From Icerya purchasi (lineage: Eukaryota > Arthropoda > Insecta > Hemiptera > Monophlebidae), in assembly GCA_039619475.1 (NCBI GenBank), contig CM077115.1, positions 309,580,734 to 309,644,733 on the forward strand: 64,000 nucleotides of DNA. Reading direction: 5' to 3'. The notes beneath the pieces were generated by a model. The model had not been told where the DNA came from. It made no database searches and worked only from the letters and a program-made list of their open reading frames with translations. Shown here piece after piece: positions 47,291 through 57,639 of this stretch (positions within the stretch are counted from its first letter, which is position 1; each line of letters begins with the position of its first letter). The translations under genes and the position numbers were made by a program.

Positions 47291-47650
47291 TATGTATTGT
47301 ATGAAAAACAAAAGACAATATAATTGAAAGAATGCGATCCATTGTTTAATAAAAATTTCTGTAAATGACCTATAATCGAGATATTGAATAAAATAATGCA
47401 AAATATAATTCAATTCTAAATTTATTGTTTTTTATTGAAATGCATAGCAAAAAGTCCAGACTAAAAAATAAAACAAATGAAAAAAACTTTTTAAAAATAG
47501 CCTTTTATTTATGTGCTAAAAAGTATAAAATAACTTTATTAATGTGCGACTACCAGATACGCATGTTAACATTAAAATCTGAAACTACAAAATATTCTGA
47601 AAAATAAAAGCGCGGGCCGCAGATTAATAATTAAATATATTAGTGATCAG
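47291..47650. other. Intronic, non-coding
   Basis: AT-rich; nothing recognised. Confidence 0.45.
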
Positions 47651-47654
47651 CATG

Positions 47655-48085
47655 TATAAAAATTATGAAATTCTTCTAATTATGGATGATGAGTATAAAG
47701 AAACAAGTAAACAAAAGGGAGGAAGACACTGTATGATAAACTACGTGTATTCAACGACGAGCATGGTTCTCTCACGAGCAGGTAGCGAGAGATTACACGA
47801 CATATATAAGTAGATTAAGAGCGCAGTATACTCCGGATAAACTTTGCCGATTAGGTATATTAAATAACGAGAAATGTAATAATTTCGGGTAAATTGAGAG
47901 TCCGGAGCATTTAGCGTGGCGGTATATAGAATATGAGTGGGAAAGGGGAGAGTTCATTAGCTTATTTTACCGAAATTATATATATACCTTACCTTTAACA
48001 GTTCTGGAAATTGCAGAGCAGCTGAATTCGTATAAATGTAAATGCTTATACAATTTCATTAAGGCCACGAAAATAGTCATTTAAA
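47655..48085 (+). mobile_element. LINE C-terminal fragment (post-RNase H zinc-knuckle region)
   Basis: The + strand reads YISRLRAQYTPDKLCRLGIL, NNEKCNNFG, an in-frame TAA, then IESPEHLAWRYIEYEWERG and AEQLNSYKCKCLYNFIKATK to a stop near 48084. This is the 'S.LR.......KL.RLG......C..CG..E...HL...C.' tail of I/R1-type LINEs. The second Cys pair is mutated (NFG-stop). Confidence 0.75.
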
Positions 48086-48089
48086 TCAA

Positions 48090-49510
48090 TTAGAGAAAAA
48101 CGGCCAAATGGCAGAAGCTGGACCAGGAAAAAAACTGCTTATTCTGTTTCATTTGTTACTGTTTACATGGAAATCAAAAAATATACTTGCTTGCACACTG
48201 CTGATCGCAACATTAATAAATATGGGCTATATAAATACTTTGCCAATGGCACTCATTTAAGGGATAAGAGATTAACAATCATACAGTTTATTAGCATATA
48301 ATTACTGCGGTCAATTAATATACAGGTTAAGTTGAGTTTTATGATATTTCTATTTCATTTCTCCATTTTTCTTTTAGAATTTACCAGAAAGTCAATAATG
48401 CTGTTATCAATTACGATTTGGATCGAGTACGCAATTGGCCATTTTCTAAGAGCTTGAAAATAAGTACGAAAAAATAGAATTTATACAAATGTTAATACGT
48501 CAATTGACTGTACAACTTTAGAGGCAGATAATGGCATGACAATCTGACATAAAGCTATTCATTTGAGAGGTTATCCCAAATTGCCATGAGCCTACTATTG
48601 AGTAACGTAGATAAAATTCTGATTTTGCGTTTAGAATTTTGGTTTTACTATGCTGTAGGAAATGAAAAACATGGTTGAAATTTTATATTGTTATCTTATT
48701 TCTTTTAAATCTGCACACGGTATAGTATATTTCGTATATATATATATATATATATATTTCTTGAGTAATATTCGAACCGGGTAAAGTAACATAGTTGATT
48801 AAATGGTTCGAACGGTTGGGAAGTTAGAATCTTATTCCGACGCCGCACCAACACACAATCAAAGTACAACGTAAATTAACAAATGTTAGACGCGGAGATA
48901 CTGCCCGACTAACGTGATTTTGGAAAAATTACGCTTATGATAAGAATGATGTGTCGGTGCGACTGGTTGGGCAGTACCGATAGCTGATCAACTACCGGGG
49001 TATTAGCGACTCTTTCGGTGCTTCAATGATTAATCTGTTGAGAATCAGTTTGTTATACACCAGTTACGGTTGCTGAAGCGATTGCGTAGACGGCGGGCTC
49101 GCATCAACTTTGAAATTAAATTTATTGTCCGTCGTCATAATAATTAATACGCGTCGAAGAATTTATTTTAATATTTTTATTTTTGCCGTTGTTTATCTGT
49201 GTTAGATGTCTCGATCAGCTGCTTTTTGTTCCGAAGTACTCTAGTCTCCGAGTAACTACGCCTTGTCTAATTGTGTGTGAATATATATTTTATTTTATTA
49301 ACAATTTTAATTTATTCGCGTCTATTACGCGACCCATAACGTAAACTTCCAGGCGAGTTTGATAGTTGGGAGGACACAGCGGCCCGATTTAGCTTGAGTG
49401 GCTTCTCCGTCATTTTTCTGGAGGAGTTTGGAGAAGCCAGAGTCACAAGCTATCCGAATTGAGTACACGATAATATATATATATATATATATGTGTGTAA
49501 ATAATTTACG
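48090..49510. other. Intronic, non-coding
   Basis: TA microsatellites near 48737-48762 and 49470-49492. 48820-49460 is GC-richer, with GTAAACTTCCAGGCGAG and GTTGGGAGGACACAGCGGCCC near 49340-49390. That stretch might be part of an unidentified LTR-type repeat, but no paired LTR was found. Confidence 0.4.
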
Positions 49511-49512
49511 GT

Positions 49513-49808
49513 TGTTTTTTTTTCTACCCTGGGCGCGTCAATGGCCTTGACCCAACAACGTGATAAATCAAAAGATAGAATTAAATAGCCAGGCGGTCAG
49601 AAATGGAACTCACAAAGGACAGCAGCAGCAGAACAACTGAAGATGTAGGTAGCGTTAAAGAAAGTAGGAAGACCCAGAGCCGAAAATTAGGCGTATAGAA
49701 GGGAGCGTGCGTTAAGGAGTGCAGAACATTCGAAAAGGATATGATTTGAGTCACAAATACAAGGAAGCTCAGAACTGTGAAGAGAGCAGAAAGGAGAAGG
49801 AGATATTT
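49513..49808 (-). mobile_element. LINE 3'-end fragment
   Basis: Reverse complement of the 10330-10600 sequence: it begins (on +) with the T run and CTACCCTGGGCGCGTCAATGGCCTTGACCC and carries the reverse complements of NERFLLYA- and CICDSNHILFEC-type coding with several changes. 5'-truncated, - strand. Confidence 0.85.
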
Positions 49809-49937
49809 TATAGGTTTGATAAATTTAATGTGACAATTGACGAATTTTTCCTATCAAGGAGAACCAATTTTATTTTTTAATTTTTTTCAACGCTGAATTA
49901 TATGTCTAAGTATGTTACGAGGAATGAAATAACTCAC

Positions 49938-50063
49938 CGACGTTATTCAATCGCAACAAGGGATGATCCTTAGGTAATGGTTCTGGGGTCGTTACATCTA
50001 GACCAGCTCCTGTAATTTTATTGTTTTGTAATGCTTCTACTAACGCATCTTGATCTATAAGAC
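49938..50063 (-). CDS. GRHPR: Glyoxylate/hydroxypyruvate reductase exon
   Basis: Acceptor AAAATTAG| (ends 50064), donor CGTCG|GTGAGT (49937). It encodes [37 protein letters not shown] and RLNNV. The Glu of TTPEPLP is the catalytic Glu of the Arg/Glu/His triad; 'GLDVT.PEPLP..HPLL.L.N' is characteristic of GRHPR. Confidence 0.95.
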
Positions 50064-50478
50064 CTAATTTTAAAATACAAATTTCTAAAATTAGGAACAC
50101 ATTATCCTTCTGTACACATGTTATTATCAAGTTTTATTTTCAACATTCAAAGCTGGATAAAATTAATTCCGAATATTGACACACATCGAGCAAAATTAAA
50201 TGCTAAATCATTCCCCGTTCTGATGTAATCTTACCTGAAAGAATAAAGTTTTCATATTTCGACCCTTCGTAAACGAGATCCTCGTCTCTTTAAACATGTT
50301 CAATTTTCTTAATAGGTAGGTTTGTACTATCATAAACTACTGCGCACATATATCGTGATTTAAAGGTATGCTGATTGTTGGATTTAAAAATCTTACTAAT
50401 GGACCTTAAGATCGAATATTATGTTCCAAGAGTGTTTGAAAAATTGAAAGTGTTTGTTTTAAAATTATCATTTAATAC

Positions 50479-50643
50479 CTCCTCGGCCAACATTGACAAT
50501 CACCGCTTCCGGTTTCATTGCTGAGATCCTCTCTCGATTTATGATATGTCTAGTTTCTTCATTCAATTGAAGCGTTAAAATTATGTAATCGCACTCCGCA
50601 ACCAAAGTATCTATGTCGGTATATATAGCGCCTAATTGTTTCG
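50479..50643 (-). CDS. GRHPR: Glyoxylate/hydroxypyruvate reductase exon
   Basis: Acceptor GTTTACAG| (ends 50644), donor GAG|GTATTA (50478). It encodes AKQLGAIYTDIDTLVAECDY, IILTLQLNEETRHIINRERI and SAMKPEAVIVNVGRG. The Arg in NVGRG is the substrate-carboxylate-binding catalytic Arg (NISRGD in human GRHPR). The 415-bp intron to the next exon is the shortest in the gene. Confidence 0.95.
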
Positions 50644-50861
50644 CTGTAAACAGAACATGAATTTGCCATTAATAAAACGCTGAATTATGAGAAGTTTTAT
50701 TTCATTCCCATATTTTCGAGGAATTGAAATTACCTGTTTAAGTTATTTAAATACAGGAAGAATGGTAAAATTGATGGTAATTCGAGATCAAACGGTATTG
50801 ATTTCACTTCTTAATTGTGCGTACCAGGTACAGTTAAGAACTTAGAAATATGACAATACGT

Positions 50862-51434
50862 TGTTGTTGTTAAAACTGAATACGAGAATATAACTTCGTT
50901 GAATAAAGTTGTTTATTTGACAAAACGAACAAACGAAAACGGAAGTTCGCGATACGAAAAAATAGGTTCATCGCTTCGATTAAGCAAGTAACACTAAATC
51001 CGAAAAATGCGGTTAAATAAATTTAGCGATTCCCAAAAAGGGTTATTTAAACGATTTAACACGCGATTACGCAACAAAATCGAACGGAAGCTCTAAAAAG
51101 GGCTCTATTTCAAATAAGTAAAAGAGAATAAAGGGGAAGGAGTTGAAAAGGAATTAATTAGAGGAAATAACGAAAATAAGAACTGGATGAATTTGAATAG
51201 AAGAAAAATAAAAGAAGGAAATCAATAAAAATGAAGTAAACGATAACGAATAAAAGTCAAAAACTATAAAGCGACCAAAACCAGCGAACACAAAACACCG
51301 ACATATATAATGTTACTCTGCTACGACTTAAAACTTTATTACTACAGATCATCAATATTGATAAGGAAGCGAAACTATCCATTAAGCAATATCGCATTTC
51401 GCTTACGCTTTTCTTTAATTATTAGTTCCAAACA
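50862..51434 (-). repeat. 3' LTR of the BEL/Pao element
   Basis: On the - strand it begins TGTTTGGAAC and ends TTAACAACAACA (TG...CA). Compared with the 5' LTR it has a few substitutions and small indels (for example around 51043-51050, 51105-51145 and 51309), roughly 97% identical by eye. The last 19 codons of the gag/protease frame run into it. Confidence 0.95.
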
Positions 51435-53279
51435 TACTCCCCCGCGATGGGGTCGCAGAGAGCCCATCAGATTATAAGTAAACGGAACCGAAAATTTTTC
51501 TTTTTCCATTGGTTGTAGGGCTGGTCCGGAAATTACCCAGCCAAAAGCAGATTTGCGCAAAGTGAGTTGATCGATGTTACAACGTTCATCCAAAAAGCAC
51601 GACTCGACATATTCAACCCCTAACAAGATATCCACTCGATCGTGGCTTAATTTACTGTCCGCAAATTCTAAGATACGGTTTCGTGTACGAATCGACTGCG
51701 AAAACGAGTTAGAGTGAGAGTATGAAATCTTCGGAACGACATTTGCTTTTATCGATAGCTCGAAGTTCGAAATTCGCGACTGAATTAGCATAGAACAGCT
51801 ATTGCCCGCGATTAAAGGACTATCGGTAACACCTTGGATAGTTATTGGATTCGAATTAAACTCCACCGACAACTGAGACCTTTTAACAAAGTCGGCACTA
51901 ATCAAAGTTACTTGCGAAGCACAATCGAATAGGACTCTCGCTAGTTTCATCGATCGGCCGGGAATTTTTACTTTTACAACCGCGGTCGGCAGTAAAATTA
52001 AATGATCGTTTTTAGCTACGGTATTACAAACCAAGCCAGAATTCGAGCTCGAACTAGATGCAGTTGATTCAACTTTAATATTTTCAGATCGCTGTATTAG
52101 ATTACCGTCACGATGTAGTAACCTGTGGTGGTTCCCAGAACAAATGGTACATTTAGAACGGCAGTTCAAACAACTGTGTTTATTACTAAAACAGCCGATA
52201 CACAATTTATTACGTTTTACAAGCTGGAATCTATCGATTGGCGTACGAGCTTTAAATTCTGCGCAATCTGTTAAGAAGTGGTTTCGAGAACAATCGTAAC
52301 ATCTAATTCCAGAAGGCGCAGAACTCGTAACATAGGAGTGTTGTACCTTTTTAGAAGTTTCTTGGCTCAAATTCATGCGCGCCTCGACACTAAACGCACG
52401 ATTTTCCAAAAAAGTACGAATATCCTTATACGAAGGATAAGTTCGATTGTCTGTTAACGAATTTTCCCAATCACGCCGAATATCATCGTCTAATCGCGAA
52501 CAAACAAAGTAAGAAATGATCGACGACCATTGATCTACATTTTCACCGGCAATTTTCAAGCCGCGTAAAACGACATTTACATTATCTAAAAGTTTTCGAA
52601 TGCCCTGTTCACATTTTACTTTTCTTATTGAAAACAAATCTTGAAAATAAGTAGTGATTATCGAGCGTTTATTTTCGTATCGAGTTGTTACAGTACTCCA
52701 TGCTTCAGTAAAAGATTTATCATCCAATTCGAAATCACGAACTAGCGATTCAGCTTCCCCAGTTAACGATTGTTTTAAGTAATACAGTTTCTGAACGTTA
52801 CTAATATCGCAATTGTCAATAATCAGATTGCGAAATAAACTAGCGAAATCGAGGAAACAACGAATATCACCATTAAATTTCGGTATTTCTATTTTCGGTA
52901 ATTTCACTGAAGTGTTCGGATTGGATACATTACCCGATAACAGCAGAGAGTCGCGTTTATCTGTATCGGTTAAATTATCACGAAGTTTACGAACGATTTT
53001 CGATATGTTGGTTGCCCAGCCTGAAACGTCCATTGTCTCTTTAATAAAAGCAGTTTCAATTGCTTCGGCCGATTTTTCGTTTGACAAATCTAACAGCGGG
53101 CTTATTTGCTGCTGAATTCCCTCAAACTTGTCTCTTAGAGCGCGAAATTCAGATAGTTCTTCTTCTAAATCTTGTAATAAATTACGAGTCGGCTTTGCTT
53201 TCGCTAATTTCGTAATATTCTCATAATAAATATTCAATTGTCGTTTTAGAAAACGGCGTGATCTCTCTAACTGATCCAT
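51375..53279 (-). CDS. BEL/Pao Gag-protease polyprotein (no polymerase)
   Basis: The intact frame has 634 codons. Residues about 128-300 match the BEL/Pao Gag domain (DUF1759 type): PKIEIPKFNGD, FASLF and a YYLKQSLTGEA block. A Cys/His region follows: CYDCSRNHFLTDC (327-339), then C360-x2-C-x4-H-x1-C and C377-x2-C-x3-HH. Residues 445-600 match the retropepsin-like DUF1758 domain, but the catalytic motif reads FDCAS (451-455) instead of the usual D-S/T-G-S, so protease activity is doubtful. SAFGWVISGP near 590 is the junction that normally precedes reverse transcriptase; here the frame ends 45 residues later, partly inside the 3' LTR. Gag forms the element particle; the protease normally cuts the polyprotein. 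Confidence 0.92.
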   Translation of the reverse strand: MDQLERSRRFLKRQLNIYYENITKLAKAKPTRNLLQDLEEELSEFRALRDKFEGIQQQISPLLDLSNEKSAEAIETAFIKETMDVSGWATNISKIVRKLRDNLTDTDKRDSLLLSGNVSNPNTSVKLPKIEIPKFNGDIRCFLDFASLFRNLIIDNCDISNVQKLYYLKQSLTGEAESLVRDFELDDKSFTEAWSTVTTRYENKRSIITTYFQDLFSIRKVKCEQGIRKLLDNVNVVLRGLKIAGENVDQWSSIISYFVCSRLDDDIRRDWENSLTDNRTYPSYKDIRTFLENRAFSVEARMNLSQETSKKVQHSYVTSSAPSGIRCYDCSRNHFLTDCAEFKARTPIDRFQLVKRNKLCIGCFSNKHSCLNCRSKCTICSGNHHRLLHRDGNLIQRSENIKVESTASSSSSNSGLVCNTVAKNDHLILLPTAVVKVKIPGRSMKLARVLFDCASQVTLISADFVKRSQLSVEFNSNPITIQGVTDSPLIAGNSCSMLIQSRISNFELSIKANVVPKISYSHSNSFSQSIRTRNRILEFADSKLSHDRVDILLGVEYVESCFLDERCNIDQLTLRKSAFGWVISGPALQPMEKEKFSVPFTYNLMGSLRPHRGGVCLELIIKEKRKRNAILLNG

Positions 53280-53433
53280 ATTACGAATTACTTTAAAGAG
53301 TCGGTCAGCAAAACGCTATTTTCGACACTATATCACCGAATTGATAACTAGCCGGATCAAATTAAAACATTTAAACATTTGAGTTACGTATATCACTCAC
53401 CGCTGGTAGGATGATGAAATATAATCCTTTGAT

Positions 53434-53449
53434 CCGGCCCGGAGGACCA
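53434..53449 (-). promoter_or_regulatory. Primer-binding site, tRNA-Tyr-like
   Basis: Three bases after the 5' LTR, the - strand reads TGGTCCTCCGGGCCGG. It is complementary to the 3' end of animal tRNA-Tyr (CCGGCTCGAAGGA-CCA) with two mismatches, as I recall that tRNA. It primes minus-strand DNA synthesis in LTR elements. Confidence 0.7.
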
Positions 53450-53452
53450 AAA

Positions 53453-54023
53453 TGTTGTTGTTAAAACTGAATACGAGAATATAACTTCGTTGAATAAAGT
53501 TGTTTATTTGACAAAACGAACAAACGAAAACGGAAGTTCGCGATACGAAAAAATAGGTTCATCGCTTCGATTAAGCAAGTAACACTAAATCCGAAAAATG
53601 CGGTTAAATAAATTTAGCGATTCCAAAAAAAGGGTTATTTAAACAATTTAACACGCGATTACGCAACAAAATCGAACGGAAGCTCTAAAAAGGGCTATTT
53701 CAAATAAGTAAAAGCTGATAAGGAGAAAGGAGTTAAAACGAATTAATTAGAGGAAATAACGAAAATAAGAACTGGATGAATTTGAATAGAAGAAAAATAA
53801 AAGAAGGAAATCAATAAAAATGAAGTAAACGATAACGAATAAAAGTCAAAAACTATAAAGCGACCAAAACCAGCGAACACAAAACACCGACATATATAAT
53901 CTTACTCTGCTACGACTTAAAACTTTATTGCTACAGATCATCAATATTGATAAGGAAGCGAAACTATCCATTAAGCAATATCGCATTTCGCTTACGCTTT
54001 TCTTTAATTATTAGTTCCAAACA
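53453..54023 (-). repeat. 5' LTR of the BEL/Pao element
   Basis: Same TG...CA boundaries as the 3' LTR. It directly abuts the ACGT target duplication (54024-54027) and, inwards, AAA plus the primer-binding site. As the 5' LTR it should carry the element's promoter; no specific TATA was assigned. Confidence 0.95.
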
Positions 54024-54027
54024 ACGT

Positions 54028-54140
54028 AATATGTTTAGTTTCCGTCCTGGCTTAGGTCCTGCTGATTGCGTCAGTCTATTTGTTTCTCATATCTATAAAT
54101 TTTCCCAGATTTCTCTGGTATCCAATTCAGTTTCAGATTA
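54028..54140 (+). mobile_element. LINE reverse-transcriptase fragment
   Basis: Reads MFSFRPGLGPADCVSLFVSH, closely matching MFGFRPGIGPADCISSFVSH of the LINE at 1-4460 (residues about 535-555), then degrades. It begins exactly at the edge of the BEL/Pao insertion; no counterpart was recognised left of 50858. Confidence 0.75.
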
Positions 54141-54149
54141 GGTATAAAC

Positions 54150-54245
54150 CTGGAAGCGATTCGGATCCGGAACGAGACAAGTCTCGAACCCGTGACCTCT
54201 GGTTTGGTAGCCAAGCACCTTAACTACTAGGCTACCGCACGCTTA
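54150..54245 (-). mobile_element. tRNA-derived SINE head
   Basis: The - strand has a pol III A-box (TAGCCTAGTAGTTAAGG, 54217-54236) and a B-box (GGGTTCGAGAC, 54181-54191) at tRNA-like spacing, with GCTTGGCTACCAAACCAGAGG between. The arms do not fold into a clean cloverleaf and there is no CCA-adjacent acceptor pairing, so it is not a functional tRNA gene. A short match lies at 29238-29259. Confidence 0.75.
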
Positions 54246-54543
54246 TAGAAGGCCTTTTTTTATCAACTATCTCAAAAATCAAGATTAAACCGGTTAAACC
54301 ATCACAGAATGTAGTGTTAAAAATCAGTAGAGATTTTTTGTAAACATGTCCTCATCTTATTACTCAGATTAAGGCTATGGAACTTCCTTTGCAGCTACAT
54401 ATATAATTTATAAATGATCAACCTAAATTTTATCCGATAAATTATTTACCACCTGCTCCATATCAACATGTTACTAAAATAGATGATACTGCATAAATAA
54501 AAGATGCTCAGCCTTAATGTTAAATTAGTCTATTAATAACATT

Positions 54544-54716
54544 TTTTTTTTTTTTTTCTTTAAATTTATATGGTCCATGTGCTGTGTGTAATTGCCGGGA
54601 TTATTACAGCACATGGATCAGTGCAGGATCAGAAGTGTTTTAATAGGTTAGCCGCTGTAATATATGGTTTAGCATATCCTGGACCTGTTTTGGTTCGTTG
54701 ACAACGCAACCGTCGG
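54544..54716 (-). mobile_element. Very short 5'-truncated LINE copy with 13-bp target duplication
   Basis: 173 bp nearly identical to the 3' end of the 44205-45010 LINE, with its T run (poly(A) on - strand) at the low-coordinate end. It is flanked by perfect TATTAATAACATT at 54531-54543 and 54717-54729. These are hallmarks of target-primed reverse transcription. Confidence 0.93.
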
Positions 54717-54729
54717 TATTAATAACATT

Positions 54730-55864
54730 GAAACCGGTCAAAATTGTAAAATTCTATATTATAAAGTTATATTATTAATGAAATACATACAGATTTGTCT
54801 TCGAGTTTCTTTTATAAAAATAATGCATTAGGACTAAATTGTATGGCGGCATTTTACAATTAGAGTCATTATACCAAAAGAACATTTAAAATACTAACCT
54901 TGTATATTCATCTTATACCACGAAAATGGTGGCGTTACATTAAGTTTTATTAGATAAAAACAAAAACCGAAAAATCGTTTATTTTATTATACCTATTGCG
55001 GGCTAAAGAAGATTTATAATAAACCGATAAATAGGATAAAATTCCTTATAATGTGGTAAATACGAGTATCTATGGAAAATTAAATAATATACCGTGCAAC
55101 TTAACTTCACACTGTGGCATAGTGGTGTTGTAGGAAATTGTATCGTAGGGAGTCCTACGAAAACAATTCCAACTTCGTTATCGACAATCAGCATTAAGTG
55201 TCCTTATTCGAAATTTAAGTCAGTGGCACGAAAATACTCAAACCTAGCAGGAGTGTAAATTTAAAGAAATTAGTAATAGTTATGAAAAGTTTTATTGTAA
55301 TTTTTCGAAAAACGCCGTTTTAAATAACATTCGGTTTACAAATAGTTTGGTTAAAAAACCATATTTTCATTTTAGTTAAGTTAAGAAGGAGTCGCTGTTT
55401 AACAGAAGAAATACTAAAAGTATATACCATGATGCAGTCATATTTGCATCCTTTAATAAGGTGAATTCGATTGTATATTTGGTCTGGAGTTACAAGCTAT
55501 ACAACTATAACAGAAGTAAACAATATGAGAAATTGTGTAGAATATGTACTGTATTGCCCGTGAGTAGTACATAGTAAAAATTCCGCTACTTTTAAATGTA
55601 CACATAAAAGTGAGCTCGATAAGTCCCCATCCCTGAAAAGTATATTACCTATTAGTTACATCTTCTTTAATATCTTAATTGAAATGTCATCTGACTTGTT
55701 AAATATCTAATATGATCGAAAGTAAACTGGCTAAATGGTATGTGCCAAGGGCGAAAAAAAAAAGAAATCAAACATTCTACAAAAAGTAATTAATGTATGA
55801 GTTGAAAGGCGTTAATTAATTCAATACCTTAAACTAACAATTAATGGATAAATTAATTTTTTAC
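54730..55864. other. Intronic, non-coding
   Basis: AT-rich; nothing recognised. Confidence 0.45.
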
Positions 55865-56019
55865 CTTCTGGTTTCTCTTTCCGCGATGTATACAATAATC
55901 TATGTATATTAAAGGGAATCAATTTTTTTGAAACGCTCAAACCGATTCTTCCCAAACCAATTATTCCTACTGTTGATTGATCAAATCCATGACTACACTT
56001 TGTGGATTCCCAGTTTCCC
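55865..56019 (-). CDS. GRHPR: Glyoxylate/hydroxypyruvate reductase exon (NAD(P)-binding motif)
   Basis: Acceptor TTAATCCTAG| (ends 56020), donor CAGAAG|GTAAAA (55864). It encodes GNWESTKCSHGFDQSTVGII, GLGRIGLSVSKKLIPFNIHR and LLYTSRKEKPEG. GLGRIG is the GxGxxG dinucleotide-binding turn; TSRK after the second strand is where NADP-preferring GRHPR enzymes carry an Arg (TGRQ in human). The enzyme reduces glyoxylate and hydroxypyruvate, in cytosol or mitochondria. Confidence 0.95.
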
Positions 56020-56243
56020 CTAGGATTAACGTAATGAAGTTCTGATTTAAACAAAATAAATTCAAATAGATTTCTAACAAGAATATCGTTCTTATTCATT
56101 TTAATCTGTTCGCAGCACTAATGAGTTCGATGAAACAGACAAATTTTCGTACATTATATCAAAATTATGCGATTAGAATATTACATCAACAATTATTGAT
56201 TAACAACTTTAATTGAAAATACATCTTTCGATGTTTCACACAC

Positions 56244-56314
<71 letters not shown>

Positions 56315-57635
56315 GCAACCTCTGCAATGGACTTCAATGCGCTAATATCTCGTTCGGTTCGACGACTTGTATATATTAATGCGCCGTCAATTATATACAG
56401 TAGAAATGACCCCGAGGGGCGTTCGAAACGGACTCGATAACATCAGACTAAGGGAAACATTGTTTTTCTGAAAATCTTAGCCTTAATGTCGATCATGTTT
56501 CTAACAACAATTAAAGTGCACAGGTGTTGCAATTCCAGTTTAAGTTGATTGCTAAGTTTAGTATTATTGGGACCTATCTATAGCTGATTATTGGTGTTAG
56601 ATTTGTGGGATGCAGTGAGAGCAAGATGGTTCTGGAGCAGTAGGCAATACAGGCGTATAAAAAGAAGAAAGAAAATATCAATAGTGATGAACGTGGTAAC
56701 GTTCACGGAGGCGGGAGGATAAACATCAGATCCACCAAATATACGAGAGTGCATGAATCTAACCAAAAAAATGTTTATTTTTATTTCATTTATTTTTTAT
56801 TTCAAATATTCGTTATTTAGTGGCATATTTATTGTTTATTTACTGTGTTATTTGATTTCCTCCTGCCGTGGAAACTAATGTCCAACACCAACCCCATCCC
56901 TCCTTCTGAGTTTATCGAATTATTTTGCAAAGATTTTTATTTATTTTTTCCTGTGTACTATCGTCGCCGCTGCTTTAAAAGTGTACCATCCGTGCCTCCT
57001 GCGCACACCCATCTACCAATGTTTATTTTGACGAACCCATTAAAAAAAAAAAAATTTAACGAGGAGTGTCTACGCTTCACGCGGATACATTAATACATGA
57101 ATATATCTTACGGGTAGCTCCGGGTTTTCCTTTATATTCTTTCACTCGACATACGAATTACCTCTACGTTATTTTTCTGAACAACCGTCATTAGGCTAGC
57201 TTTATATCTTGTGGGCAGCAACGAGTGTGAAAGCCGACGTGTTCGTGATTTTTATTGTACTGCGACTGATTCTTTAGACACGGATACGGTATTTACATTT
57301 ACATCGTGTTGATAGTATTTACAACATTATTAATATCGTTTATATTATTTATATCATCGATAAAAGTTATTACGCTGCTTACATCGTTTACAACTTTTAC
57401 ATTGGAGGTATGTTATCGAAAGGAGAGGATGATGTGTACTAAAGTAGGAGATATAGTGGCGCGCTTTAAGTGCGTCGTCGACGTGTTATGAAAAGACGGC
57501 CTCAATGCACGTGGAATTGCGTGATGTGGAAATGGTTAGTTCATTCTTCAGTTCGAGTTCGAATTCTGTGCCCATAAATTTCATGAATGTGGCACTGTAC
57601 GATCTTCGTTAATTCAAGTTAAGATCATCACAAAG
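56020..57635. other. Intronic, non-coding; long AT microsatellite
   Basis: A nearly pure (AT)n tract spans 56247-56314. Nothing else was recognised. Confidence 0.5.
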
Positions 57636-57639
57636 AACT

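Larger units (their letters stand above)
50862..54023 (-). mobile_element. BEL/Pao LTR retrotransposon, internally deleted
   Basis: The 3162-bp element has two direct LTRs (50862-51434 and 53453-54023), a primer-binding site next to the 5' LTR and a single gag/protease frame. The 4-bp target duplication ACGT is intact (50858-50861 and 54024-54027). Reverse transcriptase, RNase H and integrase are absent: the frame passes straight from the protease-RT junction into a purine-rich tract (GCGGGGGAG on - strand, about 51437-51446) and the 3' LTR. It sits in a reductase intron between exons 50479-50643 and 55865-56019, antisense-neutral (same strand as the gene). It is presumably mobilised, if at all, by polymerase from complete relatives. 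Confidence 0.93.

Noticed and set aside
48820..49460. Solo LTR
   Set aside because: Composition and a GTTGGGAGGACAC-like sequence hinted at an LTR and primer-binding site, but no TG...CA boundaries, second LTR or target duplication could be found.
54150..54245. Functional tRNA gene
   Set aside because: A- and B-boxes are present, but the acceptor and anticodon stems do not pair properly; it fits a SINE head better.
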